A DNA stretch of 64,000 nucleotides, from positions 620,001-684,000 of the forward strand of contig JADLSH010000052.1 in NCBI GenBank assembly GCA_016169945.1, read 5' to 3'. The notes beneath the pieces were generated by a model that ran no database searches, had not been told where the DNA came from, and saw nothing but the letters and a program-made list of their open reading frames with translations. A program made the position numbers and the translations under genes. This document shows, in pieces, positions 47,906-59,900 of this stretch (the stretch's first letter is position 1; each line of letters opens with the position of its first letter). The DNA comes from Trachythela sp. YZ-2020. Taxonomy: Eukaryota; Cnidaria; Anthozoa; Malacalcyonacea; Clavulariidae.

Positions 47906-50109
47906 CTTAAGGCGCACTACCAGGCACAGGGCCAACACTTGACATGATCGATCTAGCACTAATCTTAACAGCGCCCTGATCTCATTAAACAAACGCGAGT
48001 GATTTTGTGGGCTATATTATATATATAATTGGTTTACTATTAGGCTATGTAATTGATAACATGTTGGAATGTAAACGTACGGGAAGTTGTGTAGGTTGGT
48101 TGGTGTCTGTACGGAGAAAATCTAAAAATACGTTAACTTTATGCTACTTGAAGTACTTGACTCTTGAGATTATGCTAAAAAGGCAGCATTTACTACATTT
48201 AGGTAACCTGGGGCTTTGCAATTATCAAGTTTTATTACGAAAGAATTCGCTTTAGACTGATCATTATTGCACGAAATAATACAAATTCGCACAGCTAAGA
48301 GTTAAACCTATAACCCTAGGGCTATATGCATGCAATATAGGTCTAAAGTCATATATATAACCGCGACATATTTTTTTATGATCTACATGTAGGGCTTACT
48401 TAGGGGTCTACTATAGAAACCTTATAACAGGCTTTTAATTTAAGACCCCTAGTTAAAACTATAAAGTTTCTTTTTCAACATTAAAAATCCTAATTTACAC
48501 AAAATATATATAAGTGCCAGTGCATGACGTTACACTGTACATCATAGTTTTTTGACTGATAATTTTGACGTTAGTGCACGAAATATAACTACAAACTCGC
48601 GCATCTAATACTCCGATGCACGTAACGTACAATGGTTGAAAATTTCTTTCGTGCTGTAAAAGCAATCTATGAAATTGAAATATGTATAGCTACTATTGAA
48701 GAAATTGGTTGGTTTGGAGAAGAACTGCCTAATTTCTGCAACATCACGATAAGGTGCATGGCAGTCATCAAGGATCCACAATTTGAAATACTCACCATGA
48801 TTGTTGAACAACCTCTTGTGATCTCTTGTCGAATTTAATAATAACTTTATAAATGCAATTTGTATTATAGAGTAGAAAGTCTATAATAGTTGACACTCCA
48901 AGCTGTTTCTCTTAATGTATGTGCTTATATCGGATATACGCGCATGTATCAAAATCTAAGTGCATGTGTAAGAAAATGTGTGAGACTGTAACTCATAATA
49001 TGAGATTGTTCAATACAGGACAAATATACAGGATATAACTTAAACGAGTAATATAGAGTACGCTGCAGTTCGATATAGTACAATTAAAGTTTATCATGCA
49101 CTGTCATACATGTATTATAATTGTTGTATGTATTAACTCTACTAGAATATATATTAGTGTTAGTTCTCTATTAATTATAATAAGTGACATTTTGGAATGA
49201 ACGATGGTGCATGGATTTTTAAAGGACCATTTTGACTCAAAACAACGTTTAAAGACCGTAAATATTCGCTTCTAGGCGCATGATCTTATATACGGGGAAA
49301 ATAGGGTAATTTCAATGGTCCTATAGGCCCCCAGCGACTTCACGCTCAATAGAGCGTCTTGTTTCCATAAGTCTTCGTTTCCTTGTAGCCTTAGGCTTGG
49401 GAAATAAAATTTTACATTTATAGATACGTTTTAAGACAATGACTGTTTACAACATTGACGTAAGCGAAAGAGATTGGACGTCAAAAGAAACAAATCCGAT
49501 GACATCCGGAACGTCAATAAATAGGTGTGAAGAATGATGACATTGATAATGAGCGTATGGCTAACTGAACACATAATAGCATTTGGAATAATTGAGAATA
49601 CGTACAGTGAAAACTCTTGTGGCGGAAATATGTGCCACCTTTGGCTGGCAGGTTTTGAAGATTTCCCATCTTTTCTTAACCAGTGGAAGCTTGCAGTATA
49701 TAATTCTATTTTATTCAATGAAAGATCGCCATCCTTCCCGTTTTTTACTGTTGTGTCCATAAACAGTAAACACTGAAAGGTCAAAGTTCAATCTTTAAAG
49801 GTCTTCGGGAAAAAAGTTACTTTCAGATATGATTGTGATTCATATTTGCATATACAATCGACTAAACTATTGACTTGTAATATATATAATTTTATTGCTA
49901 GCATTACGGGTTCGACACGTCTTCTAACTCAAATATCACTGATCTCATTCTCACCTAGGTTTGCCAACAGTAGCTATATAAACAGTTATACTAAATGTGC
50001 GTCTTACTTATTCGATAGTTATATATTTATTAGACTTATAAATTCGCCAAATACAAACATACAGACGTGGCACCAATAACAACAAACATTACAACATGTA
50101 TATCAAATA

Positions 50110-50250
50110 TTAAGGCCCGTTCAAACGAAGTCAACATGTTGGTCCAACTTCATCCAGCATTGTTGGATGTAACATTGTTGGCCTCGTTTTAACACAATGT
50201 TGGTTAATGTTGGCTGGTTTTGGAAGATGTTGGATCGGGTGTGAAATTGT
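50110..50250. repeat. TGTTGG-rich segment
   Basis: Contains about eight TGTTGG or CCAAC-type hexamers following GGCCCGTTCAAACG, which resembles the terminus-like GGCCCGTTTACACG in the 5' tandem units. Possibly a MITE end. Confidence 0.35.
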
Positions 50251-50254
50251 CTCG

Positions 50255-50715
50255 ATTTTTGCATATAAGCGGATTTTGCATATAAGCGGATTCGTTCCCA
50301 GGACGCGCATCCCAGCAAATTCTATTAGCATAATACAAAATGATAAAATATACCAAAGCCAGTTTCAAGTTAGCAACAACAGATTTTAAGAAAGGATAGA
50401 AAATAGCTTTCTAAAATTGTACTTATCAATAAACTAAAAATATACAAGGTAACTGTTCTTATTTTTGGAAATAACAATCAATTAATGTTTGCTTTTTGGC
50501 AACATTTGAAAATTTTCTTTGCATGTAAGCGACTTTAACGCAAAATGTTCAATTTTTCTTTTGCATATAAACGACTGTTGCATATAAGCAGTTTGCATTT
50601 AAGCGCATTAAAAAGAGTAATTTTCTTAAGGTTTGGTTTTGGATTCCTAAAATCTTTGCATATAAGCGACTTTTGCATACAAGCGACTTGCATATAAGCG
50701 GAGGCGACTTTAGTA
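50255..50715 (+). promoter_or_regulatory. Cluster of TTGCATATAAGCG motifs upstream of the secreted repeat gene
   Basis: TTTGCATATAAGCG or close variants occur about eight times between 50,258 and 50,700, irregularly spaced and in one orientation. The core resembles an octamer/POU-type site. The cluster ends about 210 bp before the TATA box of the gene at 50,995. It may be regulatory or simply a decayed repeat. Confidence 0.4.
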
Positions 50716-50920
50716 CCCTAACCTAAAATATTTCCTCAATATAAATCTCTGTCCGAACAGAAAATATACCAATTTCCTGGTTGCATTATCACACATTGTG
50801 TTTTGCAAATTCGCCTGGATTGATGACGTTAATTGATAATAAAATGCGACTTGCTAATTGACATACAGCACGCAATTCCTGTTGCTTTCAAATCGTGCGT
50901 TTCGTCATTGTATTAGGCCC

Positions 50921-50930
50921 ATATATAAAG
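50921..50930 (+). promoter_or_regulatory. TATA box of the secreted octad-repeat gene
   Basis: ATATATAAAG 65-74 bp before the ATG at 50,995, leaving room for a start near 50,950 and a short leader. The toxin-like gene has the very similar CTATATATAAAG at 5,626. Confidence 0.6.
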
Positions 50931-50994
50931 TCAGATAAAGCCCAAATTTTGGTAAATCCTCTGCATCGTTTGTCTGAGTTCCTCAAAGCCAGTC

Positions 50995-53900
50995 ATGAGA
51001 TCCCTCACAGTTTTGATGCTTTCTGTTTGCGTTTTGTTCTGCGCAGATGGGCAATCGTTTCCAACAATGAAAGAACGTAAAGATGTCATTGAACCAAGCA
51101 CAGAAGACTATGGTAATAGCAAGGATGGTAAGAACGACAAAGATGGTGAGAACAAGGTATGAAATGAACGTTCCGAATATTTGATAAATTTAGGGGGCTT
51201 GGCTCTGCCTCTAGTTTCCCATACGGAGACCTATATATTGAGCGGGTGCCTGCATGCAGTGTCCGAACGTACGATCTGCTTACTTTGGCCAGGGATTTGC
51301 CTTCCCCATTTTATTCCATTAGCCAATAGCATTCAAATACACTAGACACAATCATTGCTCAATGTTGTCAATTTCATAAAAAAACTGGATGCATATAATA
51401 GCCAAATGAGCGCAATAGGCGAATTATTAATTAACAGTGAAAATTGAAATTATAGAAACATTTGCTTATGTAGTGCCGAAAGGTACAGAGTTTTTGGATC
51501 AATAGCGGTCGTTCTCAGCATAATTTATTGAATACTTTCTTAACGAATGAAACCAATGGCTTAAATATTATAAAGGCTATAAACTATAAACGCGACAGAG
51601 ATACAGTTGACATACAAATTTCCAACTGACCAGTAACCAATTTACCGTGGTTAGAAAATAATGGTGTCGCTGTCATTTGCGTGAAACATGTTTCATGCAC
51701 CTTTCAATATTTGAGAGACTGACGCATGCGATCTAGATATATAAACAAACTGAAATTCAACCTTGATATGTTTAAATACTATATAAATATATTGAAAATA
51801 GAGTTAGAAGAGAGTTTTAAATCCAATGCGAGTGAATTTTCGATCATAAAATAAGTGATTTGTCCTGTATATTTACCTGCGTTTATCTGATATTTCATAA
51901 TGTAAAACCCTAAACGCCTATATAACCATCAAAATATCGAAAATAAATATTGTTGAGGTACACACTATTAAGACGATATCGTCTTAATTTTGCAGTTTTC
52001 ATATCTTCGGTTCAGTGCATGCTATGTAGATGACAATACCACCGTTCGATTCAGCGTTTTACGATCTCTTTCGAGAAGTAAATTGTGTTTGTTTACAACG
52101 CTATGCGGCCGATTTAGCCCCTTTCAAACACCTCTGTAGTTGTATTTGTTTACAAATCAAACAATAATACAAACTAATTATATATTCACTTCGCTTTCCT
52201 ACCTTTCGTTTACACACTACAAACTCGTAAATACCGCCAATCGACGGGGATTTCCAACCCTTTAGTTTGATACCATTTGTGTAATCATAGGACATAATCT
52301 AGCCCTTTTACGGCAATTCTCGTTTATATTGTGTATTTATTGTAAAAGCCGGTTTTGTCGGCGCACGCTCGGACAACTTCGGAACCTAAAACTCCGCGAC
52401 TTTGCACCCTAGCGTATTGAAAGTACCGGCAATCGATTCCTCGTGATGTCATTGCCTAGATGGCGGATTTTCATTGGTTTATAGCAATCAACACTGACCT
52501 TATATGGCATTTCGTAATTTATTGCGCGTGCGGGAATCAAATTTCAACGATCTCGGCATTTTGTATGGGACTTTCAAAAAATAAAAAAAAATACTTCTAC
52601 TTCTTCAAATGCAATGAAACTTTCCAATAATATTCCTTTTTACATGAGTTACAATTTGTGTATTAACATTTGCTCGAAAATAATAAGTCTTGCTCTGGCA
52701 ATTCCGATTTATTTCAACAATAATTGTAAAATTTTTAGATAATTTATGAACATGTATGCAAATTAATTTGGATATGTAATATGAACCGGGACAAACTAAA
52801 TATCATTTTAAAGAGGAAGTCATAAGCTATCGAATGACGCGTGTCCTGTTGCCAGAGAATAAACACGTCTGGAGATATTTACATTTGAAACAACCGATCG
52901 TAATTACGGCGCAAGCCGTAAAACGAGAATGAGTTAAACGTCTAGGAGATATTTGTTCAATAGTGTAATAGAGACTAAACAGTTAAATTTATACTGTATA
53001 TATATAGATTTACAATTGACATTTGTTCGAAAGTGTAGACATGTAAATTTACAAATATGTCTTTCCATTGGCTTTGGCAGATAATCCTGAAATTTTCGAT
53101 ACGAAATGTTTTGATGATTCGCGACTTTTATTATTGTCAGTTCAAGGTCAAATTTTCAAAGGTCAAGTTCCACACGTTTTGAGGATAAGGGCTGTGATTG
53201 GCTAATTAATGGGAAAGGAATGTTTGGCCAAAGTAAGCATACCTTATAAGTGCGGGCCACAGGCACCCGCTTAGTAGGTATGCGTAACTTTCTCTGATGG
53301 ACGTTTAGACTGATTATTCACGAATTCATTTTCTGTTCCTATTTTTGTTTTCAGGGAACTACCCAACTATATGGAAACTTCCTGACGTGCAAGGTATGAT
53401 TTTAAAATATTAATTTCAATACAACAATGTAACCGAGTATTTTGTGCGGATTGTTAGGTCTCCAGGCTTTTGCTATATACTATGTTGGTTTATACCGCTG
53501 TAAAAGAGCGTAAACGTCTGTAAAACAGAGTCGAAGAATTAACCAATCGTATAGCTGGTCTGTTGATTGTGACGCGTAGCAGCGCGTTTAAAATGTGCCA
53601 ATGTGCCATGGTGCTGATCCCATGCTTCGGCATCTTTCAATAAGATAAGGTGAGGTTATTACAAATCTGCCAAGGCGCTCCCCTATAAACAGGAGTCAAT
53701 ATATTATTGCAGATGCTATAGCTATATGACCCAAGGCCGCTGTTGTTGTTCTGCCACACCAGTCGGCCTGTTGCCATAACGCTTGCGCGAACAACCAGGC
53801 AAATACCAGCTTGGACGAAGTAATTTCCGTCGGTGTGCAGATATAACAGTTTCATGGTTTGAAATTCTGCCAAATATTATTTATTTATTTATTTATTAAC

Positions 53901-56900
53901 ACTAGCTTTTGCCTTAAATTAGCGACTGGAAACCGCAACAGCCGTAGCCAATTACTGCGGGACCATATTAGCTTTAGATATTCCTTTTGTGTTAATTCTT
54001 TTATCATAATTGTGATAAGAGATTGTTCGGCATTTTTTCAGATGAAATGTATAATCGATGCTGCCAAGTGCAACGGTGGTGACATGCCATGGAAATGCGG
54101 TATGAATCAGAAGAGATGCATGAAAAAATGCAGGGTTGGTATTTTCATGTTAAACCTATTTAGAGTTATATCATTTTGAATGCATAATCGAATATTGATG
54201 CTTGTGAAGGTCGTCCACAAAATAATATCGACTTTCAGAGAGGTCTTATTGCGGCTACTATAATTATATAAAATATCTGGCAGAATCGAATCTCATACCT
54301 GGCCTCCCAGGGCTGACAACTTTCCCGTCTCACCCTTCCAAGGAAGTAGCGAAGCATCTGGAGTCGAGGGTGTCAAAAAATGGGTGTTATACCTCCCACA
54401 CACACTCCACTCGCTATGGTTATTACTATAACAAGGAATGGGGAATCGGGGAATCGTGGAATGGGGAACAAGGAATGGTAATGGCGAATGGAAAAACCCG
54501 GAATACTAAAAGCCGGAATCTCTAAAACCCGGAACACTAAAAGCCGGAATCTCTAAAACCCGGAATACTAAATCTCTAAAACCCGGAATACTAAAACCCG
54601 GAATCTCTAAAACAAGGAATAGTAAAAGCCGGAATCTCTAAAGCAAGGAATACTAAAATATTGAATTATATAATCTTTCATATAGAATTTATATTAATGT
54701 AAAAACGCGTAGCTGAAACCGAAATACGAACCAGAATACATCTTCAAAATTTTCGGGGTTTCAAATCACATGATACTATATTGCTCTGTATACCGTTGGA
54801 AAGAGCATAAAAATATGTAAAACATGTCCGAATTTCTAGGCAATCGTTTGACTAGATTTTTCGCAAATCGTTTCTGAATATAGTCTTAATCAGCGCTGTA
54901 ATTCCAATGTCTGACACGATTGAATATTCGGGTTTTAGTATTAGTAATATAGATATCGGCTAAAGCACGCGCTGTAATTCTATAGTCTGACAGGTGCAAA
55001 CACCCAGAATTTTATCTTAAAATTTCGGGTTTTATAGGTGTGTGCTGCTATGATTCTTTCTACCGCTAAAACGGGCGAGAAAATCTATACAACAGAGCCT
55101 AACTTAACTTCGAAGCAATAGTAAGAATGGATTTTGCGCAAATTGTTTCTGAATATCGAAACTTAAATTCAGCGCTGTTATTGTTTCGTTATGCATGATG
55201 TTTTAAACAGAAATGTATTATTGTAGCTTGAATATCTCTTTAAAGATTTGTGTTATGGTTACTCTACATCGTTGGAAGGAGTGTAAAAATCTGCACAATA
55301 TAACCAAATTCAGAAGCAAACGTATGACTGGACTTTGTACAGTTTTTTTTGTGAAGAAAACGGGGACCCTTGGGCCTTGGCCTTAAAATTGAGTTTTAGA
55401 GACTGTAAAATTCAAGTCTATTTCCAGTCTTTCCGAATAATTATATAGAAGTTTAAAGAGGCACCTCAATTCCGTCTGACCGTCTCACAAAATATTGCTG
55501 TAAATATTTGGAAATGCGTAATCGGCATCGAGGGGTCCGCCACGACCGTCCAAAGCGTACGAGATTTCGAAATCACTTGATTTCTGAGCTGATGTCTTGA
55601 TTTCTACTAATTTCAACACTGATTAAAAGATTTCCTGAAGATATCAGTTACAGCAGTGTTGTTTAATGTTTGTAACTCATGCATTTATTCAAACTCTGGA
55701 GGAACTTGAAATCGGAATATCGTCAAAATTATGAAATATCCTCAGAAAAACGCAAAAAGGACAGAATCTTGTTCCTATAGTCCCAATATTCAAGCCTTTC
55801 ACTAGTATTTTTATGATTTCTGATTTCGAAATCATCTGATTTCCGGTTGATTTCACGTTGATTTCCTGATTTCTGAACCTGATTTCTGAGTCGAGTGTAC
55901 GAGATTTCTGCCGTGACGGACCCATCGAATAGCATAGACATAGTCGAATTTCGAAGGAATCTTCACAATGAGCGCATTTGATGCAACTGTTAATATACGA
56001 GGCTACATAATATATGGATAAGTTGAATCACGCTGCTACATAGCTAACTCCAATCCAATGTTATGTATAATTGTGCAAAATTTAGCGCAGTGACGTCGTG
56101 ACGATCCCATGTTATCCTGCAAGCACGTTTCATCAAATGGGCTCCTTGTGCATATTTTTACGCTCCTTCCAACGGTATAGAACTACCATAACACAAATCT
56201 TTAACTATTTCTTGACGTTCGCTTTTTAATTATGTTGTCGCAAGAGCACTTTGAGTACGATTTCCTTCGCAAATATTTACCCCCTGGCAATGAAACTAAA
56301 ATCATTGGAATCCTAACAAAATAAGCTTTTTAACAGGGGGTTATGTTGCCGACTAAACACTACAGAATCAAAAATACTAAAAGTTTAATCCCAAACATAC
56401 CTCCAGTTCAACTCAAACAATCTTTAATATCTTCTTTATTCTTGGATTTGACAACATACTTAATGGGCGAAAATTTAGCTTTTTATCTGTGTATTTCTTG
56501 TAGAAAGTTTGGCTTCGATACGACGAGTAGAAATATTTATTTTGAATTTTTTTGTATTTATCGGGTATTTTCCAGCATGCACGCGCTTGCCGTAGTTTGG
56601 CTATATATGGTTTGCCTAAGCGCTTCAGTCACGACAAAAACATCTTATATAGGGTATTGTACCCTGGGGAATTCATTCCGCCCACTTAAAAAACCTTAGT
56701 AGAAATTGTGAGGTGTCTATTGCTTTTCCTGCATTCTGATTGGTCCAAATTGAGCCTCTGAAAAAGTGATAGTCACTGCCCAGTGAACTTAAAACAAAAA
56801 ACGGTTTTTTGAGGCTGATTCAAAGTTTTAAATAAAAAAAACTGCCGCTAAATTCAAGGAGGATATATTTTTGACATTTTTAAAGGCAAGCGATAACAAA

Positions 56901-59900
56901 TACACTATTTATACAAATACACTATATACACTATATACTATAATACACTAATACGATAACAAATACACTATATACACTAAAGGCAGCGTTTTCTCGCTGT
57001 TGAAATGAACATGTATAAAACTTTTTCCGTACGGCTCAACCACTCAAGTGTTTATTTTGAAAATTATTCGTTTTATCCTCATTTATATCGTTATATTCAG
57101 CAAAAACCTAGCTGTGATATATTTTTAAAACCATTCTACTTTGTATTTGAGCCCTTCCAAAGTATTTTTCACACGAAATTGTTTGTTTTTGTTTCGCTTC
57201 GATATGTTTTTGACACTCGTCTTTTGCCGGCACCTTTTTAATAACCGGCCGCTGAGTAGAAAAGCGCTGAATTTTGTCCTATAGCCTTTTCAACTGACTT
57301 CATAACTTTCCGCGTTTGTTTTTCTCTTTGAAATTTCTACTAAAACAATTAGTCGCCTCAGGCTCGGTGATTACAAGCCTATAGTCACTTCGCCTTCGGC
57401 TCAGTGACTATAGGCTTGTAATCACCTCGCCTTCGGCGACTAAATGTTAAATAGCAACAGTCTTTGGGCCTCTTCCGGTTGTTTTTGTCCGAAAGTCCAG
57501 TTTGGCCCGCACGCTACATATCAAATTTCGCCGTAAGTTTGTCAATTTTTATTGTGTTTTTTTTTTAGCGAAAATCACACGGTTTTTAAAACAGAAGTTA
57601 TAATCGACCAAAGGTACTGAATATATAATCGGTGCCGTTAAGATATATATTCAAGCTACAATAATACATGTCGCAGTCCTTATTGTATTTTCAGGTAGAT
57701 TTATCCTACTCAACCGCCGAATCTACAATAATACATGCCTGTTTAATACATCATGTCTAACTAAACAATAACAGCGGTGATTTAGAGTTTCGATATTCAG
57801 AAACAATTTGCGCAAATTCCATTCATACTATTATTGCTTCGAAATTCGACTATGTTGTGTAGATTTTTCACACCCGTTTTACTGCTATAAAGCATCATAG
57901 TTCCAAAACCCTATAAAACCCGAAATTTTAAGATACAATAGTTGGTATTTGCATCTTTTAACAGTACAGACATCTATACTCAGAGACAATTTGCGCAAAA
58001 TCCATTCATGCTATTGCTTAGAAATTAGACTATGTTGTATAGATTTTCTCGCCCGTTTTAGCGATATAAAGCGCAAGGCTATAAAACCCGAATTTTAAAT
58101 AGATATTCACGATACAATCTTAGTATTTACATCGTGTCAGACTATAGAATTACAGCGCGTGCTCTAGTTTAGACATCTATATTGAGAAACAATTTGCGCA
58201 AAGTCCAATCATACTATTGCTTATCCGTTTTAGTGGTATAAAACATGATAGTTAACACAGCCCTTGAAAACACGAAATTCTAAATATATATTCAATCGTA
58301 TCCGACAATAGAATTACAGCGCTAATTAAGACTATATTCAGAAACGATTTTCGCAAAATCTAGTTAAGGTGGCTCGATATAGTAATCACAAAAACCTTAT
58401 TCAAGAATCGCGAAAACAAAACTTCATATGTACAAACTGCGTGACCATTTGTGCGCGCGGAGTATTAACGAAGAACTTCCAAAATGACCTGACGTGGGCA
58501 GTTGCTCGCGCCATCTCGCGTCATTACGCGTGTTATATACTGTTTTCATGTCAATTGCTGACGTCATTAAATGCGCTATATCTCATTATTTTGTCCGGTG
58601 ACTATGTTCAAATTTTGCATGCTGTATTGCAGCGCTAAAATCTTTCATTATACCAAAAATAAAAAAATTCTGTAATGCCAAAAAATTTGATTGAAGAAAA
58701 CGACATTTTTGCCTTTTTCAAAAAAATTGCATTACAGAAATTTTTTATACTTTGCTTATTGTTAGTCTGTCTTGCAAGTAAAATAATGCACGAAAAAAAT
58801 TGGGGGTAACCATGCTTCTTTTCCAACTACACGAGGCGATAGGCTATTTTGGAGTGAATTTCGTACGCGTATGTTGCCATAGCAACGAACTATGTGTTAC
58901 TAAAAGTAACATAATTTGAAAGTAGAAAGATCAAAATATATGAAAACCCCGATACCTGGTGAATAAAACCTAAAAATACAGAGTTTAAAAATTTCAAAGT
59001 GTTGGACACCTGAATTTTCGAAAACTGTATCGATCCACCTTAAGCGATTTCATAGAAATTCGGATATGTTGTACATATTTTTACGCTCTTTCTAACGGCA
59101 CAGAGCAATATAGTATCATGTGCCTTGAAATGCCGAAATTTTGAAGATCTATTCGGGTACGTATTTCGGTTTCAGCTAACACGTTTTTACATTAATATAA
59201 AGTCTATATAAAAGATTACATAATTTAGTATTTTAGTATTCTTTGTTTTAGAGATTCTGTCTTTTAGTATTCCTTGTCTTAGAGATTCCGGCTTTTAGTA
59301 TTACTTGTTTTGGATATTCCGGCTTTTATTATTCCTGGTTTTAAAGATTCCGCCTTTTAGTATTCCTTGTTTTAGAGATTCCAGCTTTTAGTATTCCGGG
59401 TTTTAGAGATTCCGCCTTTTAGTATTCCTTGTTTTAGAGATTCCAGCTTTTAGTATTCCGGGTTTTAGAGATTCCGGCTATTAGTATTCCGAGTTTTTCC
59501 ATTCCCAATTCCCATTCCCCGTTCCTCATTCCGCGATTCCCCATTTCTTGTTATAGTAATAGCCCACTCGTCCCTGCGACCTTCCCATCTCTTTTCCGAA
59601 CATAAATAGTAGCTACGCCAGTTTATAGAATTCTGTAATGGCATATTTAGTTATACTGTGTGTATGATTTAATTTAGTGCGCATTTGTTAACGCGTTTGT
59701 TAAATTTCGCGCGTTTGTGCGTACGTATCTCGTATATTCGTTAATGACTATAGTGACTAAATATAAAATAGCCAAAAATGTTTTTATACTTCGATCAAAT
59801 GCATAGTGATGCTGCATAGTTGATCCAGCCCTAGGACCGGGCCGGTATGAAGTGAGTCAGAAGGTTGGATCAGACCGTATATTAATATATAATATTATGC

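Larger units (their letters stand above)
46945..50250. other. Intergenic spacer, no gene recognised
   Basis: AT-rich; only one delimited element (47,677-47,905). Open frames at 48,007-48,255, 48,632-48,838 and 49,534-49,776 have no recognisable domain or splice context. Confidence 0.5.
54419..59562. mobile_element. Foldback element with ~2-kb inverted repeats (right arm)
   Basis: Partner of 15,719-20,235: TATTACTATAACAAGG ends, GGGGAAT runs, tandem CCGGAATCTCTAAAA array at both ends, inverted body. Contains three right-only insertions. A short inverted element at about 55,966-56,150 (GAGCGCATTTGATGCAAC-type ends) is shared with the left copy at about 17,515-17,682. Confidence 0.8.

Noticed and set aside
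48632..48838. 68-codon frame in the spacer (and its antisense)
   Set aside because: Open on both strands, no domain, no splice or promoter context.
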